Below the pieces are notes generated by a model that saw only the letters and a list, made by a program, of their open reading frames with translations, was not told the origin of the DNA and ran no database searches. A stretch of 47,399 nucleotides of DNA, taken from contig CAZPEP010000036.1 in NCBI GenBank assembly GCA_964585685.1, forward strand, positions 1-47,399, written 5' to 3'. How positions within the stretch are numbered: position 1 is the first letter of the stretch; each line of letters starts with the position of its first letter. Shown piece by piece: positions 1-9,297 of the stretch. A program made the translations under genes and the position numbers. The DNA comes from JALHVH01 sp964585685. GTDB lineage: Bacteria > Acidobacteriota > Aminicenantia > Aminicenantales > Saccharicenantaceae.

Positions 1-563
1 CAGGCGTCGAAGCCCTCGTTTCCCGGACGGGCTACACCGGAGAGGACGGATTCGAGATCTACACGCTCGACCCGAACCCGGGCGTGGTCTGGGACGCCAT
101 CCTGGAGAAGGGCGCCGGCCGCGGCGTCATGCCCATCGGGCTGGGCGCCCGGGACACCCTGAGGCTCGAGTCCAAGCTCATGCTTTACGGCAACGACATC
201 GGCGACAAGACGACGGTCCTCGAGGCCGACCTGAAATGGATCTGCAAGTTCCAGAAGGGCGACTTCCTGGGGAAGGCGGTCCTCGAAAAACAGCTCGCCG
301 AAGGCCTGCGCCGGAAGATCGCCGGCTTCGAGATCACGGACCGCGGCATCGCCCGCCCCCATTACCCGGTCTTCGTCGGCGGGGCGAAGGTCTCCGAGGT
401 CTGCTCCGGGACGTTCGCGCCGTTCCTGAAGAAGTCCATCGGCCTGGCCTATCTCCCGATCGAGCACACCTCCGTCGGGACCGAGATCGGCATCGGCATC
501 CGGGACAAGATCGTCAAGGCGAAGGTCGTTCCGACGCCGTTCTACAAGAGAGTGAAGAAGTAA
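1..563 (+). CDS. gcvT: Aminomethyltransferase, glycine cleavage T protein (5' truncated)
   Basis: T protein takes the aminomethyl group from lipoylated H protein and makes 5,10-methylene-tetrahydrofolate plus ammonia. The reading frame is open from base 3, so the N-terminal half lies outside the window. Seen: the family motif GYTGEDGFEIY at the start of the fragment, then the folate-binding-domain continuation (GLGARDTLRLE) and the C-terminal barrel domain ending in KVVPTPFYKR. Stop is TAA at 561-563. gcvH follows after 13 nt on the same strand, so this is the first visible gene of the glycine operon. Any promoter or glycine riboswitch would be upstream of the window. Confidence 0.96.
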   Translation, partial: GVEALVSRTGYTGEDGFEIYTLDPNPGVVWDAILEKGAGRGVMPIGLGARDTLRLESKLMLYGNDIGDKTTVLEADLKWICKFQKGDFLGKAVLEKQLAEGLRRKIAGFEITDRGIARPHYPVFVGGAKVSEVCSGTFAPFLKKSIGLAYLPIEHTSVGTEIGIGIRDKIVKAKVVPTPFYKRVKK

Positions 564-576
564 GCAGGAGGTCACC

Positions 577-963
577 ATGTATCCGAACGAATTCCGCTAC
601 ACCAAGGAACACGAATGGGTCAAGGTCGAGGGCGGCGAGGCCGTCGTCGGCATCACCGATTTCGCCCAGAAACAGCTGGGCGACATCATCTTCGTCGAGC
701 TCCCCGAGGTCGGCCGGAAGCTCGGCGTCCACGATTCCATCGGGACCATCGAATCGGTCAAATCCGTCTCCGACGTCTTCGCCCCGGTCGCGGGCGAGGT
801 CGTCGCCGTGAACGGCGAGCTCGGCCAGGCGGCCGACCTCGTCAACAAGGACCCCCACGGCAAGGGCTGGATCGTCCGGCTCCGCCTCGCGGACAAAGCC
901 GGGGCCGAGGCCCTGATGACCGTGTCCGACTACGAAAAATATCTGGAGGGACTCGAAGCCTGA
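577..963 (+). CDS. gcvH: Glycine cleavage system H protein
   Basis: Lipoyl carrier that shuttles the aminomethyl group between P, T and L proteins. 128 aa, the usual family length. The lipoylation site is visible as ESVKSVSD with Lys62 as the modified residue, preceded by the family N-terminus FRYTKEHEWV and followed by GKGWIVRL. ATG start is preceded by AGGAGG-like AGCAGGAGGT a few bases upstream. It sits between gcvT and gcvPA, the normal order of the pathway genes. Confidence 0.98.
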   Translation: MYPNEFRYTKEHEWVKVEGGEAVVGITDFAQKQLGDIIFVELPEVGRKLGVHDSIGTIESVKSVSDVFAPVAGEVVAVNGELGQAADLVNKDPHGKGWIVRLRLADKAGAEALMTVSDYEKYLEGLEA

Positions 964-1002
964 GCGCCGCGCCCTCCGTCGGGCCCCAGCGAAAGGATTT
1001 TG

Positions 1003-2349
1003 ATGAGCTACGTTTCATTGAGCGAAAAAGACCGCCGGGAGATGCTCGAGAGGATCGGCGTCGGCTCCACGGACGATCTGTTCTGCTGCATTCCCGAGGC
1101 CGTCCGCCTCACGGGGAAACTCGCGCTTCCCGAAGCGATGCCCGAATCGGCGCTCGTCCGGCACCTCGAGGGGATCGCCGGGGAGAACGCCTACTCGAAA
1201 TATCTATCCTTCCTGGGAGGCGGGGCATATGACCATTTCATCCCGTCGGTCGTAGACAGCCTGAGCTCCCGGGGCGAGTTCGTCACTCCGTACACGCCCT
1301 ATCAGCCCGAGGTGAGCCAGGGAACCCTCCAGGCCATATTCGAGTACCAGACCTTGATCTGCCAGCTGACGGGCATGGACATCGCCAACGCATCCCTCTA
1401 CGAGGGAGCCACGGGGGCGGCCGAAGCCGTCCTGATGGCCCACAGGCTAAAGAACAGGCCCAAGGTGCTCGTCGCTGCTTCTCTCCATCCCCAGTACAAG
1501 AGCGTCATCAGGACGTACATCCGAAACTTGGGGATCAGGGCCGAAGAGGTGCCTTACGACGGGACCGGTGGCCTCGACAAGGCGGCCTTAACCCTGATGC
1601 TCGATGCGGAAACCGCGGCGCTCATCATCCAGTCGCCCAACTATTTCGGCGTCTGCGAGGACGTCAAGGCCGTGGCCGACACCACCCACGGGAGCCAGGC
1701 CCTTCTGGCCGTCGTCGTTGCCGAAGCCCTCTCCCTCGGCCTTCTCGAGGCCCCGGGCAAGCTGGGCGCGGACATCGTGACCGGCGAAGGACAGTCCTTC
1801 GGGATCCCCTTGAGCTTCGGCGGACCCTACCTCGGATTCATGGCCTGCATGAAGGAATTCGTCCGTCAGCTTCCCGGCCGCATCGCCGGCCAGACGACCG
1901 ACATCGATGGGAAGCGGGGCTTCGTCCTGACCTTGGCCACCCGGGAACAGCACATCCGCCGGGAGAAGGCCACGTCCAACATCTGTACGAACCAGGCCCT
2001 CTGCGCCCTCCGGGCGACCATATACCTGGAGACCGTGGGCAAGAAGGGCCTTCGGGAACTGGCCTGGCAGAACGTCCAGAAGGCGGCCTACGCTGTCGAC
2101 CGGCTGACCCGGGTCCCGGGCGTCAAGCGCCGTTTTCCGGGCCCCCATTTCAACGAGTTTGCCTTGGAATTCCCGAAGGACTGGGACGGGATCGACAGAT
2201 CCCTCAAGGCGAAGGGGATCCTGGCCGGGATCGGGCTCGAGGCGGATTTCCCGGGGCTTGAGAAGTGCGCCCTCGTCTGCGTCACGGAGCGGCACGGGAA
2301 GAACGACATCGACGGGCTGGCCGCGGCGCTCGAGGAGGTGCTCCGATGA
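1003..2349 (+). CDS. gcvPA: Glycine dehydrogenase (decarboxylating) subunit 1
   Basis: N-terminal half of the P protein, which decarboxylates glycine with PLP and loads the methylamine onto lipoyl-H. 448 aa from the ATG at 1003; an in-frame TTG at 1000 directly before it is also possible, but the ATG has a better spaced GAAAGGA (991-997). Family blocks seen: FLGGGAYDHFIPSVVD, TPYTPYQPEVSQGTLQ, and FGGPYLGFMA. Split P protein (PA/PB) is the two-subunit type, as opposed to the fused GcvP of enterobacteria. Its stop overlaps the gcvPB start by 4 nt (ATGA), implying translational coupling. Confidence 0.97.
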   Translation: MSYVSLSEKDRREMLERIGVGSTDDLFCCIPEAVRLTGKLALPEAMPESALVRHLEGIAGENAYSKYLSFLGGGAYDHFIPSVVDSLSSRGEFVTPYTPYQPEVSQGTLQAIFEYQTLICQLTGMDIANASLYEGATGAAEAVLMAHRLKNRPKVLVAASLHPQYKSVIRTYIRNLGIRAEEVPYDGTGGLDKAALTLMLDAETAALIIQSPNYFGVCEDVKAVADTTHGSQALLAVVVAEALSLGLLEAPGKLGADIVTGEGQSFGIPLSFGGPYLGFMACMKEFVRQLPGRIAGQTTDIDGKRGFVLTLATREQHIRREKATSNICTNQALCALRATIYLETVGKKGLRELAWQNVQKAAYAVDRLTRVPGVKRRFPGPHFNEFALEFPKDWDGIDRSLKAKGILAGIGLEADFPGLEKCALVCVTERHGKNDIDGLAAALEEVLR

Positions 2350-3800
2350 TCCGCGAAATGCGCGAACCGCTGGCGTTCGAGATCAGCTCGGAGGGGAAGC
2401 GGGCCTTCCGGGCGGAGAAGCTGGACGTCCCCGAACGGAAGGACGTCCTCGGCGGCGTCGCCGTCCGCGAGACGATCGACGGGTTCCCCGAACTCTCCGA
2501 GATCGAGGTCACCCGCCACTTCACCCGCCTGTCCCAAACGAATTATTGCGTGGACCTGGGATTCTACCCCCTGGGCTCCTGCACGATGAAATACAACCCT
2601 AAGGTCAACGAGCGGGTGGCGGCTCTCCCGGGCTTTACCGGCACGCACCCGAACGCCCCTGAGGAGCTCGTCCAGGGGAACCTGCGCCTCCTCAAGCAGG
2701 TCGAGCGGCTCCTCGGCGAGATCGCCGGGATGGACGCATTCACTCTCCAGCCGGCGGCCGGAGCCCACGGCGAGCTCACCGGCATGATGCTCATCCGGGC
2801 CGCCCTCGAAGCTCGGGGCAACGCCCGCAAGTGCGTCCTCATCCCCGATTCGGCCCACGGGACGAACCCGTCGAGCGCCCACTTCTGCGGATACACGGTC
2901 AAGGAGATCAGGTCGAACGAGAAAGGGACCATAGACCTCGAGGACCTGGCCCGCGCCATGAACGAGGACACGGCGGCTCTTATGGTCACCAACCCCAACA
3001 CGCTCGGCATCTTCGAATCGGACATTTGCCGGATCGCCGAGATCGTCCATTCCAAGGGGGGCTTCCTCTACATGGACGGCGCCAATATGAACGCCCTGAC
3101 CGGCATCGTCCGTCCGGGAGACATGGGCGTCGACGTCCTCCACATCAACCTCCACAAGACGTTCTCGACCCCGCACGGCGGCGGGGGGCCCGGCTCCGGC
3201 CCCGTCGGCGTGAAGAAGGTCCTGGAACCCTTCCTCCCGGTCCCGATCATCGAGGAAAAGGACGGCCGGTTCGTCCTGGTCGGGGACAGGCCCGAGTCCA
3301 TCGGCCGGATGAGGAGCTTCTACGGGAACTATCTGGTCATTGTTCGTGCCTTGGCCTATATCCTTAACCTGGGCCCTGAAGGGGTCCGGGAGATCGCCGA
3401 GACGGCCGTCCTCAACGCCAACTATATCCGCAAGAGCCTGGAGGGCGATTATCACCTGAAGTATCCGACCGCAACCCTCCACGAGTGCGTCTTCTCCGAC
3501 AAGTATCAGAAGGAGCACGGGGTTTCGAACCTGGACATCGCCAAGAGGCTGATCGACATGGGGCTCCATCCGCCGACGATGTCGTTTCCGCTCATCGTCC
3601 ACGGCGCCCTGATGATCGAGCCCACCGAAACAGAGAGCAAGCGGGACCTGGACCGGTTCATCGATGCCATGAAGACCATCGCGAAGGAGGCCGTCGAGGA
3701 CCCCGAGGTCCTGCACGCCGCCCCTCACGCCACCTACGTCCGGCGTCTAGACGAGACTGCGGCCGCCCGCACGCCCGTCCTGAAGTGGGAAAAGAAATAG
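2346..3800 (+). CDS. gcvPB: Glycine dehydrogenase (decarboxylating) subunit 2
   Basis: PLP-bearing half of the split P protein; 484 aa. Seen: CTMKYNPK and GTNPSSAHF substrate/cofactor loops, and the PLP Schiff-base lysine Lys271 in the HKTFSTPHGGGGPG motif. The start ATG at 2346 overlaps the gcvPA stop; a longer frame opening at 2265 lies inside gcvPA and is unlikely. The stop TAG abuts the glyQ ATG directly (3800/3801). With gcvT, gcvH and gcvPA it gives P, H and T proteins; the L protein (dihydrolipoamide dehydrogenase) is not in the window. Confidence 0.97.
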   Translation: MIREMREPLAFEISSEGKRAFRAEKLDVPERKDVLGGVAVRETIDGFPELSEIEVTRHFTRLSQTNYCVDLGFYPLGSCTMKYNPKVNERVAALPGFTGTHPNAPEELVQGNLRLLKQVERLLGEIAGMDAFTLQPAAGAHGELTGMMLIRAALEARGNARKCVLIPDSAHGTNPSSAHFCGYTVKEIRSNEKGTIDLEDLARAMNEDTAALMVTNPNTLGIFESDICRIAEIVHSKGGFLYMDGANMNALTGIVRPGDMGVDVLHINLHKTFSTPHGGGGPGSGPVGVKKVLEPFLPVPIIEEKDGRFVLVGDRPESIGRMRSFYGNYLVIVRALAYILNLGPEGVREIAETAVLNANYIRKSLEGDYHLKYPTATLHECVFSDKYQKEHGVSNLDIAKRLIDMGLHPPTMSFPLIVHGALMIEPTETESKRDLDRFIDAMKTIAKEAVEDPEVLHAAPHATYVRRLDETAAARTPVLKWEKK

Positions 3801-4649
3801 ATGGCACTCCAAGACTTGATCCTGAAACTCCAGGCGTTCTGGGCGGGGGAGGGGTGTTATCTCGCGCCGACTTATGATATGGAGGTGGGTGCGGGGACCA
3901 TGACCCCGGACACGTTCTTCCGCGTCCTGGGGAAGAAGCCCTGGAACGTCGCTTACGTTCAGCCGGCCCGCCGGCCGAACGACGGCCGGTACGGGGAGAA
4001 CCCCCACCGCGTCCAGAAGCACCACCAGTTCCAGGTCATCATGAAACCCGCCTCGGCGGATATCCAGGCGATGTACGTCCGGAGCCTCTCGGCGCTCGGG
4101 ATCGAGCTCCGGGACCACGACCTGCGTTTCGACGAGGACGACTGGGAATCACCGACCATCGGCGCCTGGGGCGTCGGCTGGCAGGTCATGCTCGACGGCC
4201 TGGAGATCTCCCAGTTCACCTACTTCCAGCAGGCCGGGGGGATCGAGCTCTCTCCCGTCCCGGTCGAGATCACCTACGGGCTGGAGCGGCTGGAGATGTT
4301 CCTGGAGCAGAAGGACGACATCTACGATCTCGACTGGTCGAAAGACGTGACCTACCGCGACCTGCGGCTCGCCGAGGAGAAGGAGTTCTCCGAATACAAT
4401 TTCACGGCGGCCGACACGTCTTTCCTCCGGGGCTCCTTCCAGGCCTGCGAGAAGGAAGCGGCCGCGCTCGCCGAGAAGGGCCTGCTCCTTCCGGCCTACG
4501 ACATGTGCCTGAAGTGCTCCCATCTTTTTAATCTCCTCGACGCGCGCGGGGCCATCAGCGTCACCGAAAGGGTCAAGATGATCGGACGCATCCGGTCCCG
4601 GGTCAACGATATCGCCCGACGGTTCGCGGCTTCGGGAAGGGGAGACTAA
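3801..4649 (+). CDS. glyQ: Glycyl-tRNA synthetase alpha subunit
   Basis: Catalytic (class II aminoacylation) subunit of the alpha2beta2 bacterial glycyl-tRNA synthetase; 282 aa, slightly below the typical ~300. Seen: the family N-terminus with FWAGEGCYL, motif-1/2 region NVAYVQPARRPNDGRYGENPNR-like (here NPHR) and FTYFQQAGG. It begins immediately after the gcvPB stop, and its own stop overlaps the glyS ATG by one base (TAATG), so it is read as part of the glycine-cleavage transcription unit. The Shine-Dalgarno sequence is weak (GGGAAAAG). Confidence 0.97.
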   Translation: MALQDLILKLQAFWAGEGCYLAPTYDMEVGAGTMTPDTFFRVLGKKPWNVAYVQPARRPNDGRYGENPHRVQKHHQFQVIMKPASADIQAMYVRSLSALGIELRDHDLRFDEDDWESPTIGAWGVGWQVMLDGLEISQFTYFQQAGGIELSPVPVEITYGLERLEMFLEQKDDIYDLDWSKDVTYRDLRLAEEKEFSEYNFTAADTSFLRGSFQACEKEAAALAEKGLLLPAYDMCLKCSHLFNLLDARGAISVTERVKMIGRIRSRVNDIARRFAASGRGD

Positions 4650-6742
4650 TGGAACTGCTGCTGGAGATCCGCACCGAGGAACTGCCCGCCTCGCACGTCC
4701 GCTCAGCCCTGGAGCAGCTGGACGCGAAGTTCCGGGCCGAGCTCAAGTCGGCCGGGATTGCCGTCCAGGAACTTGTGACCAACGGCACGTGCCGGCGTCT
4801 CGTCGTTACGGCCGACATGGCCGCGGGCCAGGAGGACGCCGGCGTCGTCGTCACCGGTCCCCCGAAGGCTGCCGCGTTCCTGCCCGACGGCTCATATTCC
4901 CCGGCCGCGCTCGGGTTTGCCCGGGCCCGGGGGATCCCGGTCGCGTCGCTCGAGGTCGTGGTCACGCCGCGCGGGGAATACCTCGGGACGAAGACGGTCC
5001 GGAAGGGGAGGCCCGCGGCGGATGTCCTGACAGAGGCGATCCCGGGCATCCTTGCCTCGCTATCCTTCCCGCGGACCATGCGCTGGATGGAAAGCCCCTT
5101 CAAATTCTCGAGGCCGATCAAGGGGCTCCTAGCCCTCTTCGACGGAAAGATTCTCCCGTTCTTCTTCGAGGGGATGGCCGCTTCCGACACGACGGTCGGC
5201 CATCCGGTTTTCGCCCCCGGTCCCATCAAGGTCGAGGGGATCACCGACTACCGGGACCGGCTCGCGAAGGCGTTGGTGATCGTCGATTTCGAAGAGCGGC
5301 GGAAAGCGATCCTATCCCAGATCGAGGAGAGGCTCGCCCCCCTCAATGCCAGGATCTTTCCCGATGACGAACTCCTTGAGAGGCTGGCCTACAACGTTGA
5401 GTTCCCCCATGTCTTTGACGGAGCATTCCCAGAGCGATATCTCGAGCTGCCGATCGAGGTTCTAGCCACCGCGATGCGCGAGGGCCAGAAGCTCTTTTCG
5501 GTCGTCAAGGACCGGAAACAACTTCCCATTTTCCTGGGGATCGCCGACGCTCCCGGGGACCTCAAGGGCCTCATCCGTAAAGGCAACGAGCGCGTCCTCA
5601 AAGCGCGGCTGGAGGACGCCCGGTTCTTCTGGGCACAGGATACCCGGAAACCCCTGGCCGAAAGGTCGGCCGGGCTTAAAAACGTCGTTTTTCAGGAAAA
5701 GCTGGGGAGTTACGAAGACAAGGTCCAGCGGATGAAGAGGATCGTCAGTTACCTCTGCGACAAGGCCGGTGCCGCCAAGGTCAAGAAGGAGGCCGTTGAG
5801 GCCGCCGGGTTGTGCAAGGCCGACCTTCTGACCGACATGGTCCGGGAGTTTCCCGCGCTCCAGGGGAAGGTCGGCGGGCTCTACGCCAAAGCGGAAGGAT
5901 ATCCCGCGGCCGTTCATCAGGCCGTTTATGAGCATTACCGCCCCGCGAGCCTGGAGGACGAGCCCCCGTCGTCGATGACGGGGGCCTTGGTCTCCCTGGC
6001 CGACAAGATCGATTCCATCGCCGGGGCCATCGGTGTCGGCCTCCAGGTCTCCGGCTCGAGCGATCCGTTCGGCCTGCGACGGAACGCCCACGGCATCTGC
6101 GCGATCGTCCTCGAGAAGAAGCTTAATATCTCTTTTACCCTGCTCCTCGACAAGGTCCTCACGGTCCTTGGCGACAAGCTCCTCAGGCCCAAAGCCGAGG
6201 TCAAATCCGCCTGCGTGGAGTTCTTCGAAGGAAGGCTCCGCCATATCTTCGAGACTAGAGGATTTCGGTACGACCTTGTCGAAGCGGCCCTCGGGCCGGG
6301 CATCGACCGGATCACCCACTCCTTCCAGCGGGTCAAGGCCCTCGACGGTCTGAGAAAGAGCCCGGACTTCGAGCCGTTCATCCTCATGGCCAAGCGGATC
6401 AACAACATCCTCAAGGACGTCCCGGCCTGCCGGCTCAATCCCGACCTTTTCGTCGAGAAGGAGGAGCGCGAACTCCACTCGATGCTCGTCATCATCGGGG
6501 AAAACACCGGGCCGATGATCGAGAAGGGCGATTTCGCCCGGGCCCAGAACATCATCCTCAGGCTCCGGCCGGCGCTCAACGCCTTCTTCGATAAGGTCCT
6601 CGTCATGGCGGAGGACAAGAGGGTCCGGCAGAACCGGCTGGGCCTGCTCCAGGCTATCCGGAAGCTCCTCTTCGAGATGGCGGATTACTCGCGGATCGTC
6701 GTCGAGGGGGAGAAGACGGGGAAACCGGCGAATTCCCGCTAG
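4649..6742 (+). CDS. glyS: Glycyl-tRNA synthetase beta subunit
   Basis: Beta subunit of tetrameric glycyl-tRNA synthetase, binding tRNA and carrying HD-like and anticodon-binding regions; 697 aa, normal length. Seen: N-terminal LLLEIRTEELPASHV, the RTMRW..FKFSRPI block, RFFWAQD, LQGKVGGLYA and the C-terminal DKVLVMAEDKRVRQNRLGLL block. Starts within the glyQ stop. Its 3' end overlaps the 3' end of the convergent PilZ gene by 4 bp, so the glycine operon appears to end here. Confidence 0.97.
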   Translation: MELLLEIRTEELPASHVRSALEQLDAKFRAELKSAGIAVQELVTNGTCRRLVVTADMAAGQEDAGVVVTGPPKAAAFLPDGSYSPAALGFARARGIPVASLEVVVTPRGEYLGTKTVRKGRPAADVLTEAIPGILASLSFPRTMRWMESPFKFSRPIKGLLALFDGKILPFFFEGMAASDTTVGHPVFAPGPIKVEGITDYRDRLAKALVIVDFEERRKAILSQIEERLAPLNARIFPDDELLERLAYNVEFPHVFDGAFPERYLELPIEVLATAMREGQKLFSVVKDRKQLPIFLGIADAPGDLKGLIRKGNERVLKARLEDARFFWAQDTRKPLAERSAGLKNVVFQEKLGSYEDKVQRMKRIVSYLCDKAGAAKVKKEAVEAAGLCKADLLTDMVREFPALQGKVGGLYAKAEGYPAAVHQAVYEHYRPASLEDEPPSSMTGALVSLADKIDSIAGAIGVGLQVSGSSDPFGLRRNAHGICAIVLEKKLNISFTLLLDKVLTVLGDKLLRPKAEVKSACVEFFEGRLRHIFETRGFRYDLVEAALGPGIDRITHSFQRVKALDGLRKSPDFEPFILMAKRINNILKDVPACRLNPDLFVEKEERELHSMLVIIGENTGPMIEKGDFARAQNIILRLRPALNAFFDKVLVMAEDKRVRQNRLGLLQAIRKLLFEMADYSRIVVEGEKTGKPANSR

Positions 6743-7173
6743 ATACTGAACTCGCTGTTGTTCGCGTCGCCGCCCGAGTCCCCGGGCTCGATGAACTTTT
6801 GCTCGAGGGCGATGATCTTGACCAAGGCGCCGGGATAATTCTGGCCCTTCTTTTCCCCGTAGGCGTTGAACTGGACCCCGGCCTGGTATTTATAGCTCTT
6901 GCCGGGGTTGAACGAAGACCACCGGACGTGGCCCCTGAGGGTGAGCGGGATGCGTTCCCCGGGGATGGAGATCTGGATAACGATCCAAGCCTTGAACTTG
7001 AGGGGCTTCTGGGTCAGGAAGCGGACGCCGCCGCGGCTGATGTCCAGGACGGGGCAGAACTCCTGTTCGAACCCCTTGGGCGGGAAGAGCCACCGTTCTC
7101 TCTGGTAGGAAACCGTCGCTCCGGGGATCTTAAAGCGCTGGCAGAGACGTCTCTCAATCCCCTTATCGGACAT
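6739..7173 (-). CDS. PilZ domain protein (c-di-GMP-binding motifs present)
   Basis: 144-aa single-domain cytosolic protein of the PilZ fold, a c-di-GMP receptor family. The two ligand motifs are visible: an Arg-rich RRLCQRF (RxxxR) near residue 8 and DISRGGVRF (D/NxSxxG) around residues 44-52. The C-terminal beta-barrel strands include YKYQAGVQF. ATG start is preceded by GGGAGG with 6-nt spacing. A promoter (TTGACA-N17-TATCGT) lies at 7213-7241. Target unknown. It is the best preserved of the four PilZ-type genes in the window. Confidence 0.85.
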   Translation of the reverse strand: MSDKGIERRLCQRFKIPGATVSYQRERWLFPPKGFEQEFCPVLDISRGGVRFLTQKPLKFKAWIVIQISIPGERIPLTLRGHVRWSSFNPGKSYKYQAGVQFNAYGEKKGQNYPGALVKIIALEQKFIEPGDSGGDANNSEFSI

Positions 7174-7212
7174 CGCGAACCTCCCATCTCATCGGAACCT
7201 GGATTCTCTGTA

Positions 7213-7241
7213 ACGATACATCATCTGCCGGGGGCTGTCAA
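7213..7241 (-). promoter_or_regulatory. Predicted sigma70 promoter of PilZ gene
   Basis: Reverse-strand TTGACA (7236-7241), 17-bp spacer, TATCGT (7213-7218). The -35 box sits in the last codons of the upstream secreted-protein gene. The start codon is about 40 nt downstream with a good Shine-Dalgarno. Confidence 0.5.
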
Positions 7242-8332
7242 AGAGTTCTTGCGCCCCGCTCCCGGACGATGGCCCCGTTTGAGGCGGCGAGGGAGACGGA
7301 AGCTTTGTAACGGACCTCCCCGCCGGACGGGCCGGGACGGGTGAAGGCGAACCTGAGGACCTGGGTTTTCCTGTAGGACGGGGGGGAGACGGAGGCCGCC
7401 TCCCTCTTCTTTCCGATGTCCTTGATGGCCTTGTAGACTTCGGCTACGGCGTCAAGAATGGAGAACTGATTGAATTGAGGGGAGTCCTTCCTCGGGACGA
7501 TGAACGGCTTCGTCCCCCAGGGGGACGGCCCCGGGATGGGGATCTTCAACGCGGCGGGTTTGGAGGAGAGTTTCTTGCTGGTGAGGATGAGCTTATCGCC
7601 GACAAACAGGGAAACCTCCCCCTCGACGGTCCGGGGCGCGGGAGGCGCGGGCCGGCCGGCCGCAGGCGCGACGGGTGGAAGGGAGAACGCGGGCGACGAT
7701 TGGACGTCAACCTTGACCGTGATGCGTTTCCTGACGACGAGTCCCGCGACCTTGAGGTCCAGGTCGAAAGCGATCTCTCCGGTCCTGTCGTAACCGCCCG
7801 TGAACGGCAGGCGGAGGATATGGAAGCCCCCCTGCCAGAGCCCCCCGGCGAGGGTGACTCCGTCGCCCGAAACCCTGTAGTAGGCATCGTTCATGAGCTC
7901 AAGCCCGACCTCGAGCCTTGCGGGCAGGGAAGGAGCGTCGTCCCCGGTCCTTTCGAGGAGAACGAACCCGGAGGCCAGGGGATAAGAGGTCTTCCAAGTT
8001 CCCCAGAAGATCATGAACTCGCGGCCGAGGGCGTCGTCGAGAAAGCCGAAAACCGGGTCTGCGTCCCCGTAGGTTTCGAAGTAGGCCACGATCCTTTCGA
8101 ACTCGTCCAGATCGTCGCCCGTCCTTCGCGCGAGGAACGCGAGAAGGCCCTCGGCAGTCTGCTTGTCCGTCGGCTCGAGGCCGTCGCGGCTTTCGCGAAG
8201 AAGGGCTCGGGCCGCGGCGAAGTCCCGTCGGGGCGGGTCGAGACAGGCTCGCAGATCGCTCCTCCAATCCGCCGTCAGGGCGGCAGCGGCCAGGAGGAAG
8301 GCGAGGATCGGTGCGGCGGCTCTTTTAATCAT
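7238..8332 (-). CDS. Secreted protein of unknown function
   Basis: 364 aa, no family recognised. Residues 1-20 are a clear signal peptide (MIKRAAAPILAFLLAAAALT). The N-terminal third is helical and Arg/Leu-rich; the middle (about 100-230) is beta-rich, with a GLWQGGFHI segment; a Pro/Ala-rich linker (PPVAPAAGRPAPPAP) leads to a further beta segment with SKKLSSKPAALKIP. The layout resembles the 'GWxTD'-type secreted proteins of Acidobacteria-like lineages, but I cannot prove this. Its start overlaps the end of the TonB-like gene by 8 nt, so it is likely co-transcribed with that gene from 9298-9326. Confidence 0.75.
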   Translation of the reverse strand: MIKRAAAPILAFLLAAAALTADWRSDLRACLDPPRRDFAAARALLRESRDGLEPTDKQTAEGLLAFLARRTGDDLDEFERIVAYFETYGDADPVFGFLDDALGREFMIFWGTWKTSYPLASGFVLLERTGDDAPSLPARLEVGLELMNDAYYRVSGDGVTLAGGLWQGGFHILRLPFTGGYDRTGEIAFDLDLKVAGLVVRKRITVKVDVQSSPAFSLPPVAPAAGRPAPPAPRTVEGEVSLFVGDKLILTSKKLSSKPAALKIPIPGPSPWGTKPFIVPRKDSPQFNQFSILDAVAEVYKAIKDIGKKREAASVSPPSYRKTQVLRFAFTRPGPSGGEVRYKASVSLAASNGAIVRERGARTL

Positions 8333-9278
8333 GATACGTGAAGACGAATACGGCGGTGAGGTTCGAGGCCGGGAAGTCGTCCGGTAGGGCGGGGAAGGGT
8401 TCGCTGGCCTTCAGGGCGATCGCGGCGGCGGAGTTGAAGAGCTCGAGGTCGGCGAGCTCGGAGACCTCGAATGCGGAGAACGCGCCACTCCTTTCGATCG
8501 TGACGGCGACTCGGACCGTGCTCCTTCCCGTGAGGTTCGGGGCGGACGGGATTGCCCAATTGAGCTGGACGAGATCCATGACCTTCTTAGCCCAAGGAGA
8601 GATGTCATAACCCGGGGACTGAAAAACGGCGCTCGCCCGCTGTCCCCCCTCTCCCGTGCCTCCGCCGGTCCCCGGGGCGGGGCGGGCCCGTCCACCGCTG
8701 GCCGATGCGAGGCCGGGCAGGACGTACCTGCGGAAGGATCGGCCGCTCGGGACCCCGCCCTCGAATCCGAGAGGGGCGTCCTGGACATGGTCGGGGCTGG
8801 CCAGGAGGTTGATCCGAAGCTTTCCGTCCTCTTCGTCCCGGTACTTCGAATTCAGGGCAAGATCCCCGCTCAGGAACTCCCCGGACGCAGGGGGCGTTCC
8901 GAGGCCGTTCTTCATCAGGTTCTCGGGGGCGAGCCCTGACTTCCGGACTTCGGCGTTCTCCGGGGGGGCGCCGGGAGTCTTTTTCGGGCCCGAGGCGGGA
9001 CGGGTCGCAGGCCGGCGCCTCCCGAGCTCGAACGGCCCGGGAGCCGGGTAGTTTTGGATATAGTCTTCGATGCGCCCGGGAACGGTCAGCCTGACGGGGG
9101 GCGCCAGCCGGACATTCCGGACCTCCCGGCCGAGGGGCAGGAGCTTGATCGTTAGCCCAACGTGATAAAGGCCATAGACGAGGAAGGAGTGAAGGGCCAA
9201 AGAGATGGCGAGGCTTACCGCCCGCCTCTTATAGAAGGGCTTTCGTTCCTGTTCTCGGGGTAAGAATCCGTCTCTCAA
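8325..9278 (-). CDS. TonB-like energy transducer / periplasm-spanning protein
   Basis: 317 aa with TonB architecture: a cytoplasmic basic N-terminus, one membrane anchor (about residues 21-41, AVSLAISLALHSFLVYGLY), a long Pro/Gly-rich periplasmic region (about 60-220) and a C-terminal TonB-like domain (about 225-317, with VRVAVTIERSGAFSAFEV and FTYHD end). TonB proteins couple the proton-motive force to outer-membrane receptors; no exbB/exbD or receptor is adjacent. Start is TTG at 9278, chosen because GAAGG lies 8 nt upstream and an in-frame TGA sits just before it. Promoter at 9298-9326. Confidence 0.72.
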   Translation of the reverse strand: MRDGFLPREQERKPFYKRRAVSLAISLALHSFLVYGLYHVGLTIKLLPLGREVRNVRLAPPVRLTVPGRIEDYIQNYPAPGPFELGRRRPATRPASGPKKTPGAPPENAEVRKSGLAPENLMKNGLGTPPASGEFLSGDLALNSKYRDEEDGKLRINLLASPDHVQDAPLGFEGGVPSGRSFRRYVLPGLASASGGRARPAPGTGGGTGEGGQRASAVFQSPGYDISPWAKKVMDLVQLNWAIPSAPNLTGRSTVRVAVTIERSGAFSAFEVSELADLELFNSAAAIALKASEPFPALPDDFPASNLTAVFVFTYHD

Positions 9279-9297
9279 AGCTCATACCTTCACGACC

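Noticed and set aside
2088..3728. 546-codon frame on the reverse strand across gcvPA/gcvPB
   Set aside because: Shadow of strongly supported gcv genes; its translation is low-complexity and matches no family, as expected in GC-rich antisense frames.
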